Shown here: one piece after another, positions 51,505 through 59,750 of the stretch
How positions within the stretch are numbered: the stretch's first letter is position 1
Layout of the letters: each line of letters begins with the position of its first letter
Assembly (NCBI GenBank): GCA_026129485.1
Contig: JAHCHY010000011.1
Coordinates: forward strand, 87,930 to 151,929
Direction: 5' to 3'
Source of the DNA: Cyclobacteriaceae bacterium
Lineage (GTDB): Bacteria > Bacteroidota > Bacteroidia > Cytophagales > Cyclobacteriaceae
Length of the DNA stretch: 64,000 nt
Program-made: the position numbers and the translations under genes
The notes under the pieces: generated by a model
What the model saw: the letters and a program-made list of their open reading frames with translations, nothing else
Databases searched by the model: none
Told to the model about the DNA's origin: nothing

Positions 51505-51867
51505 ATGCAAGATGACGAAATCATCATTCCGGTATTGGGCATTATGCTCCCGCTTATTATTACGCTGGGGGCCTTTATCATGATTGTGTATGTGCGCAAG
51601 TTTGAAAACCTGGAGCGCATGGCTATTATTGATAAAGGACTTAGCCCTGAATTGTTTACCAAAAAAGAGCGCAACGCTTCCGGTGCACTGCGGGCAGCAT
51701 TGTTATTGGTGGGTGCAGGATTAGGGTTGCTTATGGGCTATTGGCTCGACCAGGTGTTTTACATGCGTGAGGTGGCCTACTTCTCCATGCTGTTTCTTTT
51801 TGGAGGGATAGGCCTTGGCATAGCCTATATTATTGAAGATAAAAAGAATCGAAAAGCAGGCTCCTGA
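51505..51867 (+). CDS. Small membrane protein, DUF6249-like
   Basis: 120 residues with three hydrophobic segments (about residues 7-27, 63-81 and 88-108). EDEIIIPVLGIMLPLIIT-like and KFENLERMAIIDKGLSPELF match DUF6249, a Bacteroidota protein often found beside sigma factors. It is divergent from the ECF sigma gene, 112 bp apart. Function unknown. Confidence 0.75.
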   Translation: MQDDEIIIPVLGIMLPLIITLGAFIMIVYVRKFENLERMAIIDKGLSPELFTKKERNASGALRAALLLVGAGLGLLMGYWLDQVFYMREVAYFSMLFLFGGIGLGIAYIIEDKKNRKAGS

Positions 51868-51897
51868 CCGACCAGCACGGGCAGGGTAATGAACAAA

Positions 51898-51920
51898 AAT
51901 AGCGGGCATTGCCCGCTATT
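51898..51920. terminator. Hairpin terminator between convergent genes
   Basis: AATAGCGGGC (51898-51907) and GCCCGCTATT (51911-51920) form a perfect 10-bp stem with a 3-base loop. It lies between the DUF6249-like gene (+) and the RRM gene (-). Confidence 0.75.
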
Positions 51921-51946
51921 ACACATTTTATACTAATGGAATTTTA

Positions 51947-52204
51947 TTAACCTTCTGTTGGAGCTTTTGGATTAGCAGGCTTAACTACAATGGTTCTGCC
52001 ATCCAGCTCGGTTTCATTAAGGGCAGCAATGGCCTGCCTGGCTTCCTCATCGTTGGGCATTTCAACAAACCCAAAACCTTTGGACCGGCCTGTTTCGCGG
52101 TCTTTTACAATCTTAGCTGAAGCTACCTGGCCAAATTTGGCAAAGGCAGCCTGAAGTTCTTCCGAGCGAGTCTTAAAATTTAAACGGGCAACGAAAATGT
52201 TCAT
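51947..52204 (-). CDS. RRM-type RNA-binding protein
   Basis: 85 residues forming one RNA recognition motif: IFVARL (RNP2, residues 3-8) and KGFGFVEM (RNP1, residues 42-49), with the usual betaalphabeta-betaalphabeta order. Small single-RRM proteins are common in Bacteroidota and bind AU-rich RNA, probably in cold or stress response. It ends with a basic-to-acidic tail AKPTEG-like. It is a single-gene unit on the minus strand. Confidence 0.93.
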   Translation of the reverse strand: MNIFVARLNFKTRSEELQAAFAKFGQVASAKIVKDRETGRSKGFGFVEMPNDEEARQAIAALNETELDGRTIVVKPANPKAPTEG

Positions 52205-52324
52205 AGTACAGCAATAATTAAGTAAGCAAATCTTGATTTAAATGAAGAAAACAAGGCTGGCATCTTCATCCGTTGTCCAAAATAGAAATTAATCTGAAGT
52301 TTTCAAACCGGAAAGCGGTCGGGG

Positions 52325-53977
52325 CTATGCCCCGATCAGCTCCCGTGCATTTTGCAAGGCTAAGGAGGATGGCGCTGAGCCCCCGATCATTTTTGCGATC
52401 TCGGTTACATGCTCTTCGGGAGCCAGGCTCCGGATAGCGGTTACGGTGCGCGGGCCTTTGGTTTCTTTATATACAAACAGGTGTGTCTCTGCTTTTGCGG
52501 CAATCTGCGGCAAATGACTGATGGCAATTACCTGGTGGCGGGCAGCCATTTCTTTCATCCGGTTGCCTAATTGTATGGCAATCTCGCCCGAAACCCCGGT
52601 ATCAATTTCGTCCAGCACCAGGGTTGGTAATGCAGTGCGTTCGGCCATTACATATTTGATGCTGAACATGACCCGCGAAAATTCGCCACCCGAAGCAACC
52701 TGGGCAAGTGGTTTGGGCGCTACACCTTTGTTGGCGCTAAAAAGCAATTCAATAGCATCTGTACCATGGGCGGTTGGCGTAGTGCTGTTATGCTCAACAG
52801 ACAAAGCGGCATCGGGAATACCCAGCTCTTTCAGCAGCTTTACCAACTGTTTTGAAAGCAAGGTAAACGTTTTTTGACGGCTCCGGCTTAATGCCGCAGC
52901 ATCCTGATTCAGCTTTTGCTCTGCTTCCTTTACCCTTGCCGATGCTTCCTGTAATAATGTATTCAGGTTACTGGTTTTGTCAGCTTGTTGCTGCAGCGAA
53001 TCGCGTAAGGCAATAAGCTGGGTAACAGCCTTTGCCTGGTGCTTTTGCTGCAACTGGTAAATGATGCTGATACGATCTTTAATTTCTTCCGTACGATTGG
53101 GATCAAACTCAACTTTTTCTTCGGTCTGCTCCAGCTCGGAAGCAATGTCGTTCAATTCAATGCGGGCGCTTTCCAGCCTTTGCAATAAAGCCTGATAGGT
53201 TGCTGAATAGGAAGCAATAACCTGTAGTTGATTGCGTACGGTAATCAATGCGGTGCTGATCGAAAAGTCGGATTGCGAAAGCTGCTGCAGGGCTGCATTC
53301 AGGTTGCTTTTTATTTCTTCCGTATGCTCGGCAATCTTCAGCTCTTCTTCCAGCATTTCCAGCTCGCCTTCCTGCAGGTTGGCCCGCGTAAGCTCTTCCA
53401 GCTGAAACTTTATAAAGTCTGATTCTTTTTTAAGCTGTAAGCTTTCGGCTTGCAGAAGCTGAAATGCCGCGTTGGCTTTCTGATAATCTTTCCAGCTTTC
53501 ACTGTATTTAAGCTTCAGATCGGCATTGCCCGCATACGAGTCGATCAGCTCCAACTGGAATTGCTTAGAGCCCAGCTCCAGTGTTTCGTGCTGTGAATGG
53601 ATGTCCATTAACCGCGAACCGATCTTGCGCATCACATCTAATGTTACCGGTGTATCGTTAACAAATGCCCGGCTTTTTCCGGTAGGAGCAATTTCCCTGC
53701 GCAGTACAGCTTGTGTATCGTAATCTAAGTTTTCGGCAGCGAATAATTTTTCCAGGCCATACTTACCGATTTCAAAAATACCTTCGGCTATGCACTTTTC
53801 GTTTTCGTCCCACAGGGTTTTGCTATCGGCCCGGTTGCCCAGCAGCAAGCCCAGCGCACCCAGCAAAATAGATTTACCTGCCCCGGTTTCGCCCGTAATT
53901 ACATTCAGCCCACCGGCCGGGGAAAGCTCCAGGTGCTTAATGAGGGCGTAGTTTTTTATGGTGAGATGGGTGAGCAT
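52325..53977 (-). CDS. recN: DNA repair protein RecN
   Basis: 550 residues. The N-terminal ATPase lobe starts MLTHLTIKNYALIKHLELSPAGGLNVITGETGAGKSILLGAL (Walker A 29-36), then long coiled coils (about 150-390), then the C-terminal lobe VASGGEFSRVMFSIKYVMAER (signature) and LVLDEIDTGVSGEIA (Walker B). RecN is an SMC-like protein that loads at DNA double-strand breaks. It is the last gene of the operon bamD-rpoZ-coaBC-porD-recN, 42 bp after porD. Confidence 0.95.
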   Translation of the reverse strand: MLTHLTIKNYALIKHLELSPAGGLNVITGETGAGKSILLGALGLLLGNRADSKTLWDENEKCIAEGIFEIGKYGLEKLFAAENLDYDTQAVLRREIAPTGKSRAFVNDTPVTLDVMRKIGSRLMDIHSQHETLELGSKQFQLELIDSYAGNADLKLKYSESWKDYQKANAAFQLLQAESLQLKKESDFIKFQLEELTRANLQEGELEMLEEELKIAEHTEEIKSNLNAALQQLSQSDFSISTALITVRNQLQVIASYSATYQALLQRLESARIELNDIASELEQTEEKVEFDPNRTEEIKDRISIIYQLQQKHQAKAVTQLIALRDSLQQQADKTSNLNTLLQEASARVKEAEQKLNQDAAALSRSRQKTFTLLSKQLVKLLKELGIPDAALSVEHNSTTPTAHGTDAIELLFSANKGVAPKPLAQVASGGEFSRVMFSIKYVMAERTALPTLVLDEIDTGVSGEIAIQLGNRMKEMAARHQVIAISHLPQIAAKAETHLFVYKETKGPRTVTAIRSLAPEEHVTEIAKMIGGSAPSSLALQNARELIGA

Positions 53978-54019
53978 GGCAAAGTGCTAAAATTAAAAAC
54001 TCAGCCCCGACAAACCGTA

Positions 54020-54922
54020 TTAGTTAGCGATGATTTTTTGGTAAATGTTCCGCTTGGGGTCAATGGAAGTGAGGATATCGTAAACTTCCCTGCGTACGTT
54101 CAGGTTGCCTTCCGAAAACACATTTACCAGCTCGTTGGATTTAGCATCAAAAAATGAAATAACCGAAATGGCATTCGGGTATATTGTCCACACCTTTTTG
54201 ATGTTCTTGAGCACATCTAAGATGATCTCCCGGCTTTGGTCGGGGTTTTTCTCGAAAGTATCTAAGGCAAGCCGGTGATAGCGATAGCTGTCTTTACGCA
54301 GATCAACCATCTGGGGGTTGTTCAGGTTTTCAACCAAAGCATACCGGTTCCTGGGATTACCCAATGAAGCCCAGCCTGCCTGGTTGGACGATTGTGCATT
54401 GTTAACTACCTGCAAGGCTTTCTGCACATGGGGATTACCGCCCAACTCTCCGAACGAATCGTAATCGGCAGCCAGCACAATGTAAGCGTAAAAGGCCAGC
54501 ATGGAGGTTAAGTTGGTGATGTAGGTATTGTCGTTGTATTCGAGCGGTAACGATTCGATGTATTCAAACTCCCATTCGCGATCAGCAAAGTTTACCAATA
54601 CCGTTTCGTAGTTGCTGTTATACACGGGCCGTGCAGCAGTAACCTGGGCATTGGCTACAAAGCTGCCAATGGAAGGCATCTTGCTGATGTTAAGAAAAAG
54701 GGCGCAGTTTATTTTTTCATGGTTTTTGTACGAATCATTTGTCCACTTACGGGTATTTAAAAAATTGGCAAGCGCCCGCTCCATATCTTTAAACACTGCC
54801 CGGTCTGTAGTCTGAATCTGGTCCGCGTTTACGGTAACCTTAAAAAACAGTTCCTGCGCAGCCACCGGCTGCACCAGCAAGATCATTATACTAAACCACA
54901 GACTACGCATAAGCATGTTCAA
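54020..54922 (-). CDS. porD: PorD (DUF4835), type IX secretion component
   Basis: 300 residues. A signal peptide (SLWFSIMILLVQPVAA) precedes the mature part with the DUF4835 pattern: FFKVTVNADQIQTTDRAVFKDMERALANFLNTRKWTNDSYK, NCALFLNISKM, and ANAQVTAARPVYNSNYETVLVNF. In Porphyromonas this family is PorD, needed for the type IX protein secretion system. It overlaps coaBC by 20 bp, supporting translational coupling. A T9SS-sorted substrate lies in this window (57369). Confidence 0.85.
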   Translation of the reverse strand: MNMLMRSLWFSIMILLVQPVAAQELFFKVTVNADQIQTTDRAVFKDMERALANFLNTRKWTNDSYKNHEKINCALFLNISKMPSIGSFVANAQVTAARPVYNSNYETVLVNFADREWEFEYIESLPLEYNDNTYITNLTSMLAFYAYIVLAADYDSFGELGGNPHVQKALQVVNNAQSSNQAGWASLGNPRNRYALVENLNNPQMVDLRKDSYRYHRLALDTFEKNPDQSREIILDVLKNIKKVWTIYPNAISVISFFDAKSNELVNVFSEGNLNVRREVYDILTSIDPKRNIYQKIIAN

Positions 54923-56099
54923 TTATAGCAGTAACGATATCGGCCGCAACTTCTTTTTTGGATTTGAGATTAAATTCGCGGGCGCTGCTGGCGCTCAGCA
55001 GCGTTATTTTATTGGTATCATGCCCAAAGCCGGCACCGGCATCGTTTAGCGAGTTGAGCACAATCAAATCAAAATTCTTGGCCCGGAGCTTGGATTGCGC
55101 ATTGGCCTTTTCATTTTCGGTTTCAAGAGCAAAGCCTATGGTAACCTGGCCCGGTTTTTTTTGTTTACCGAGTTCGGCCGCAATGTCATGGGTTTTCACC
55201 AGTTCCACAACCATTGGGCTGCTGCCTTTTTTTATTTTCTGACCGGCTTTGTGGGCAGGCTTATAATCGGCAACAGCCGCTGAGAAAACTACAATGTCCG
55301 AGCTGCCAAAATGTTGTTGGCTCGCGTCAAACATTTCTTCAGCCGATGTTACCTGAATAAAATTGACCTGAGCGGGTGGCGTTAAATGGGTTGGCCCGGA
55401 AACCAACGTTACTTCAGCCCCCCGTAGCCACAGCTCTTCCGCAATGGCAAATCCCATTTTTCCCGTGCTGTGGTTGCCGATAAACCGAACAGGATCTATT
55501 GCTTCGTATGTAGGACCGGCCGTTACCAGCGCTTTTTTACCGGCAAGCCTGCCGGGCTTAAAAAAATGGTTCAGTGTTTCGAGAATCTGTTCCGGTTCAG
55601 CCATACGGCCCGTGCCTATCAGGCCGCTGGCAAGCTCGCCATGCGCGGGTTCGATTAGCCGGTTGCCAAAACCGGTTAGCTTGTCGAGGTTACTTTGTGT
55701 TGATGGATGCTGCCACATGTCCAGATCCATTGCAGGTGCAAACAGCACCGGGCACCGGGCTGACAGGTACGTGGCCAGCAGCAGGTTATCGCAAATGCCG
55801 TTGGCCATCTTAGCTAAGGTATTGGCGCTTGCGGGAGCAATTACCATTACATCGGCCCACAGGCCAAGCGCTACATGATTGTTCCATTGGCCGGTTTCGT
55901 CTTTACTGAATCGGGTAAGAACCGGGTTTTTGGATAGGGTGGAGAGTGTAAGGGGTGTGATGAAATCATGCGCAGCGGCAGTCATGATCACGTTCACATC
56001 AGCCCCGTTTTTAACTAACAGCCGGATAAGCAGGGCTGATTTGTATGCGGCAATACTGCCGCATACACCCAGCAGGATTTTCTTCCCGGCAAGCGGCAT
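54903..56099 (-). CDS. coaBC: Bifunctional phosphopantothenoylcysteine synthetase/decarboxylase
   Basis: 398 residues. The N-terminal CoaC half binds FMN: LLGVCGSIAAYKSALLIRLL, GQWNNHVALGLWADVMVIAPASANTLAKMANGICDNLL (catalytic His and Cys), and LFAPAMDLDMW. The C-terminal CoaB half shows KKALVTAGPTYEAIDPVRFIGNHSTGKMG. The two halves make and decarboxylate 4'-phosphopantothenoylcysteine in coenzyme A synthesis. It begins in the last base of rpoZ (56099), a tight coupling. Confidence 0.95.
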   Translation of the reverse strand: MPLAGKKILLGVCGSIAAYKSALLIRLLVKNGADVNVIMTAAAHDFITPLTLSTLSKNPVLTRFSKDETGQWNNHVALGLWADVMVIAPASANTLAKMANGICDNLLLATYLSARCPVLFAPAMDLDMWQHPSTQSNLDKLTGFGNRLIEPAHGELASGLIGTGRMAEPEQILETLNHFFKPGRLAGKKALVTAGPTYEAIDPVRFIGNHSTGKMGFAIAEELWLRGAEVTLVSGPTHLTPPAQVNFIQVTSAEEMFDASQQHFGSSDIVVFSAAVADYKPAHKAGQKIKKGSSPMVVELVKTHDIAAELGKQKKPGQVTIGFALETENEKANAQSKLRAKNFDLIVLNSLNDAGAGFGHDTNKITLLSASSAREFNLKSKKEVAADIVTAIIEHAYA

Positions 56100-56428
56100 T
56101 ACTCTGCTTTTACCTCAGCTTCCGTTTCAGCAACGCGCATACGGTAGTTCAGCTTGCCTTCCAGGAATTCTTCAATAGCGGTGCTGGTGGGCTTGGGCAT
56201 GCGTTCGTAGTAACGCGAGATTTCGATCTGCTCACGGTTTTCGAATACTTCTTCCAGGTTATCTACGGTAGTAGCAAACTCGGCCAGCTTGTTATTCAAT
56301 TCTTCTTTCAGGTTAACGGCAATCTGGCGTGCGCGCTTTGAAATTACCACAACCGATTCGTACAGGTTCCCGGTCGGAGCAGCGATTTTATCCACATCGC
56401 GTGTAACAATTGATGGTTGAATAGCCAT
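56099..56428 (-). CDS. rpoZ: DNA-directed RNA polymerase omega subunit
   Basis: 109 residues. ITRDVDKIAAPTGNLYESVVVISKRARQIAVNLKEELNNKLAEF is the Rpb6/omega pattern in its Bacteroidota form. Omega stabilises the polymerase beta' subunit. It follows bamD by 4 bp and its stop overlaps the coaBC start by one base. Confidence 0.9.
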   Translation of the reverse strand: MAIQPSIVTRDVDKIAAPTGNLYESVVVISKRARQIAVNLKEELNNKLAEFATTVDNLEEVFENREQIEISRYYERMPKPTSTAIEEFLEGKLNYRMRVAETEAEVKAE

Positions 56429-56432
56429 AAGA

Positions 56433-57242
56433 TTAGATTTTATTGCTTTTTAATTTATTTACTCGTTGTAGGCTTTCGGTATAATACCGTTCCGCATCTT
56501 TCAGAAAAGCGCTGTTCGGAAAATTATCCACCAGCTCTTTGTAGTAGTCTAACGTAAGCGTATAGCGCTCTAACTGCTTGGTGATAATGCTCACGTTGGC
56601 CAATTCAAATTCGGCCTGCACTTTCAGGTAGGCGCTTTCTTCCAGGAACTTCGAATCCGGGAAATTCTTTTTGAAGTTATCTAATGAGATTACGGCCGCT
56701 TCGTACATTTTTAGCTTGAGATACTGCCGGGCATTATCAAACCCTTTCTTTTCAAGCTTCTGCTGGCTTACCGTAATCACGTCTATGGCTTTGTTCATGA
56801 ACTGGCTTCCCGGGTAACGATTCAGAAAGTTCTGCATGGCATTCATGGCCTCAATGCTGCTTTGCTGATCTTTATTAGAGTCGGGTGAAGACGCAAACAG
56901 GCTATACGCATACATAAAGTTGGCTTCTTCGGCCAGGCTGCTTCGGCCATAGGTTTCATAAAATGTCTTGAACTGATCGGATGCCAGCAAATACAGCTTT
57001 TCATGATACTGGCAATAGGCCAGGTTAAACTCTACTTTTTCACCTTCAGGCAAACCGCGCACGATAGGCAGGATTTGTTCGAACAAGATAGAGGCGCGGT
57101 AATAATCTTTTTTGGCATAGTAGTTAAGCCCGGCTTCATACTTCACCCGCCAGTCCTCACTCTTTTCAATACGCCTGAATTTGCTGCAGCCGGCTGCAAT
57201 CAGCGTAAGCAAGGCAAGCGCAAGGAGGTTTTTCTTAAGCAT
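56433..57242 (-). CDS. bamD: Outer membrane assembly lipoprotein BamD
   Basis: 269 residues from the ATG at 57242, which opens directly into a lipoprotein signal (LLALALLTLIAAGCSKF, lipobox AAGC). TPR-like helices run throughout: LNYYAKKDYYRASILFEQIL, FNLAYCQYHEKLYLLASDQFKTFYETYGRSSLAEEANFMYAYSLF, and YYKELVDNFPNSAFLKDAERYYTESL. BamD joins the BAM complex that inserts outer membrane proteins. It is the first gene of the operon with rpoZ, coaBC, porD and recN. Confidence 0.92.
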   Translation of the reverse strand: MLKKNLLALALLTLIAAGCSKFRRIEKSEDWRVKYEAGLNYYAKKDYYRASILFEQILPIVRGLPEGEKVEFNLAYCQYHEKLYLLASDQFKTFYETYGRSSLAEEANFMYAYSLFASSPDSNKDQQSSIEAMNAMQNFLNRYPGSQFMNKAIDVITVSQQKLEKKGFDNARQYLKLKMYEAAVISLDNFKKNFPDSKFLEESAYLKVQAEFELANVSIITKQLERYTLTLDYYKELVDNFPNSAFLKDAERYYTESLQRVNKLKSNKI

Positions 57243-57368
57243 GAATGGAAATGATTTCAAAATCTTTAAAATTCAGGGCTTTGAGCCTATTCAAGCCTGC
57301 AAATATACGACAGGGCCACTAAATAGCAATTCAGCCTTTTGCATGTAAAAAACGTAAAAACGGGTTGG

Positions 57369-58073
57369 TTATTTTCGTACGATCAACTTGCGGGTAAGCA
57401 CCCCGTTGTTATCTAAGTACAACGTGTAAAAGTAGATGCCCGAGGTATATTCTTCGGTTTGAAGCTTAACACGGGTTTCGGATGTGGGCAACTCCAGCTC
57501 GTCCATGGGTTTGCCCAGGATATTGTGAATGGTGAGCCTGGCTTTGGTGTTTTCGTTGTGAATCCGGTAGTCGATGTAGGCATAATCCTGTACCGGGTTG
57601 GGGTAAACATCCTGGATGGTAATGTCTTTCGAGTGGAACAATACCGGCTTTTCGGTACGTTCATGTACGTTTATATGCATGTTGTATTCCTGCATTTCGG
57701 CCTGGTTTCCCCTTGGAAAAACCTGGAACCGGATGGCATGCTGGCTGGCGATAAGCCCGCTTTCCACCACAAATGCCAGGTGCTGAAGGGTTTCGCCCGG
57801 CTCCAACCGTTTTGTCAGCTCTGAAATCCCGGTTTCGAGGCAATTTTTATCTAAGCAGAAGTAACCTTTCTGGCTTTCGCCCAGATCGGATTGTACTTTA
57901 CGGATGATGTAAATAAGCGGCCTGTCGGACTGGTTGGTAACTTTGATCGGGATACGAAGTGTTTCGCCTATAGTGGTTTGGTAGGTTTCCTGGATTTCGG
58001 CCAATTCAGGTTGCTGAGCCTTAGCTGAAAGGCTTATTATAACCAGCAAAATGAATAGACCTGTAACTTTCAT
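57369..58073 (-). CDS. Exported protein with T9SS type A sorting domain
   Basis: 234 residues from the ATG at 58073, which begins the signal peptide KVTGLFILLVIISLSAKA. Residues ~25-155 form a beta domain of unknown role. The C-terminal ~80 residues (IQDVYPNPVQDYAYIDYRI...TIHNILGKPMDELELP...YTSGIYFYTLYLDNNGVLTRKLIVRK) are the T9SS type A C-terminal sorting domain, with YPNP, GK and the final KLIV. Such proteins are sent across the outer membrane and often anchored on the surface. It is 91 bp downstream of the OstA-like gene. Confidence 0.9.
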   Translation of the reverse strand: MKVTGLFILLVIISLSAKAQQPELAEIQETYQTTIGETLRIPIKVTNQSDRPLIYIIRKVQSDLGESQKGYFCLDKNCLETGISELTKRLEPGETLQHLAFVVESGLIASQHAIRFQVFPRGNQAEMQEYNMHINVHERTEKPVLFHSKDITIQDVYPNPVQDYAYIDYRIHNENTKARLTIHNILGKPMDELELPTSETRVKLQTEEYTSGIYFYTLYLDNNGVLTRKLIVRK

Positions 58074-58164
58074 GCGCGTACACACTAATTCAAGTGAAAA
58101 GTAATCAGAAAATAATGCTTTTTCCTATCGATTGCGGAAAAAAATTATTGCGCCATGCAATTAT

Positions 58165-59715
58165 TTATGGGTTGGCTTCGTTGGGCGAGCGTTTTACCAC
58201 ATCCTGCCGAAGGGGCCTCAGGTCGCCTTTCCAGTTAAAGCCTTTCAGCAGCCGGTCCGCTTCTTTGATTTCGTGCGGTGGTGTAAAGGTGGCATCGGGC
58301 TGCACATAGGCCGACACATTGTTGACCCGGCCCTCCAGGAAATTGATGCGCATGTTGCTGCAGATCATCTTGTTCATGCCGGTGGTGTAGGTTACCAGGA
58401 ATTTCCCCTTGTCGGTATCGACTTCTTTTTCCTGCAAGGCGTGGTAAATGCTTTCCCCGTTTCCGTCTACCGTAACAAAACCGATTTGACTGCCCCGAAA
58501 GTGGGCCACCATTTTGCGTCCTTTTATCTGGTTAAAATTTTTCAACGAATCCTGCGAGGCTACAAAAGAATTGGTGATCATGTAGAGCCGGTCTATTTTC
58601 TTGTTGCGCAATACCATGTAGATCGAGTCGGCCGTCATCTGGTTTTCGCTGTTCCAGAGTATCGGTTGGGTATACATGTGCACGGTGGAATCGATCGCAA
58701 TGTAAGCTAATGAATCGGCCAGTCCCTGCATGTCGGTTTTATAGATCTTCACATTATGGTATGCCAGCAATCTTTTTTTGTGCGGATCCTGGCTTTCGAT
58801 GGATACCAGCGTGTCGGCAGCTATAAACAGGGTATCAGCATCTTCGCCCACCTTGGCTACAAAGGCGTTGCCATAAACTTTTGAAATGCCGCGCTGCTTG
58901 TCGTAAAAGCTGTCATCGCCAAAAATCAGCATGTTCTCTTCCTTGGACGTCATCACCACGCGGCCCTTTGCACGGTAATGCTTGCGGGCCTCATCAATCC
59001 GGTATTCATCGCCTTTTATTTTATACTCTGCTGTTTCCATCTGGCCCAGGTTGAGGGTGGAAGCTTTCAGGCCGGTATTGTAATAACCGCTTTTATAAAT
59101 CGCTGTACTGCCGTCTTTATCGGTTACGGTAGTATGATCGCGAAAGTAAATGATCTTGGTGGTTGAGTTATATTGAAGCGTGTCTGACTCCATCGTGTAG
59201 TCAGGGTTTTTACCCACTACTTCGGTTTTAAAGGAAGCCATGTTGCTGCGGATGTCGTAGTATCCTTTTTTGCTGGTAAGCACATTGGCAGAATCTACCA
59301 GCCGGCCTCCGTTAAAATAGCGGGCCTCGCTTTTGGGGCGGTCGTAGTCGAGAAAGTCGGTGTAAAGCGTGGCAATTCCTTTTTTGGTGAACACCACATT
59401 TTTGCGCAGATAGGCAATACGCTTGTTGCCATCGTAACTCAGGCTGCGCGAAACCACATCTACCGAATCGCCATCGGTAATGTGGACCTGGCCGAAGGCT
59501 TCGATGCGATTCTGTTTTTTGAAAAAGTGAGCCGAATCGCAATAGATGGTGGTGTTATTCTGAATAAAGATCACGTTACCGATTACGCGGTCAAACCGTT
59601 CCCCGTCTTTCATAGCGCCAAACAGGTTGTCGGCTTTTTTAAGCTTAACCTGCCGCTGGGCCAGCGCCATGCCGGAAGAAAAGACCAGAAGTAAAACCAG
59701 TACGCTGCGCATCAT
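58165..59715 (-). CDS. OstA-like lipopolysaccharide-transport protein
   Basis: 516 residues. A signal peptide (RSVLVLLLVFSSGMALA) is followed by repeating beta segments of the LptA/LptD (OstA) N-domain type: KADNLFGAMKDGERFDRVIGNVIFIQNNTTIYCDSAHFFKKQNRIEAFGQVHI, DFLDYDRPKSEARYFNGGRL, and TLQYNSTTKIIYFRDHTTVTDKDGSTAIYKSGYYNTG. This family likely carries LPS through the periplasm in Bacteroidota. kdsB at 42024 makes an LPS precursor but is distant. It is divergent from tilS by 35 bp. Confidence 0.88.
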   Translation of the reverse strand: MMRSVLVLLLVFSSGMALAQRQVKLKKADNLFGAMKDGERFDRVIGNVIFIQNNTTIYCDSAHFFKKQNRIEAFGQVHITDGDSVDVVSRSLSYDGNKRIAYLRKNVVFTKKGIATLYTDFLDYDRPKSEARYFNGGRLVDSANVLTSKKGYYDIRSNMASFKTEVVGKNPDYTMESDTLQYNSTTKIIYFRDHTTVTDKDGSTAIYKSGYYNTGLKASTLNLGQMETAEYKIKGDEYRIDEARKHYRAKGRVVMTSKEENMLIFGDDSFYDKQRGISKVYGNAFVAKVGEDADTLFIAADTLVSIESQDPHKKRLLAYHNVKIYKTDMQGLADSLAYIAIDSTVHMYTQPILWNSENQMTADSIYMVLRNKKIDRLYMITNSFVASQDSLKNFNQIKGRKMVAHFRGSQIGFVTVDGNGESIYHALQEKEVDTDKGKFLVTYTTGMNKMICSNMRINFLEGRVNNVSAYVQPDATFTPPHEIKEADRLLKGFNWKGDLRPLRQDVVKRSPNEANP

Positions 59716-59737
59716 CGGGTCAAAAATAGATAAAAGT

Positions 59738-59745
59738 TATCTTTG
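59738..59745 (+). promoter_or_regulatory. -7 box before tilS
   Basis: TATCTTTG matches TAnnTTTG exactly, 5 bases before the GTG start of tilS, so the message may be leaderless. The spacer to the divergent OstA-like gene is only 35 bp. Confidence 0.45.
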
Positions 59746-59750
59746 AGCTT

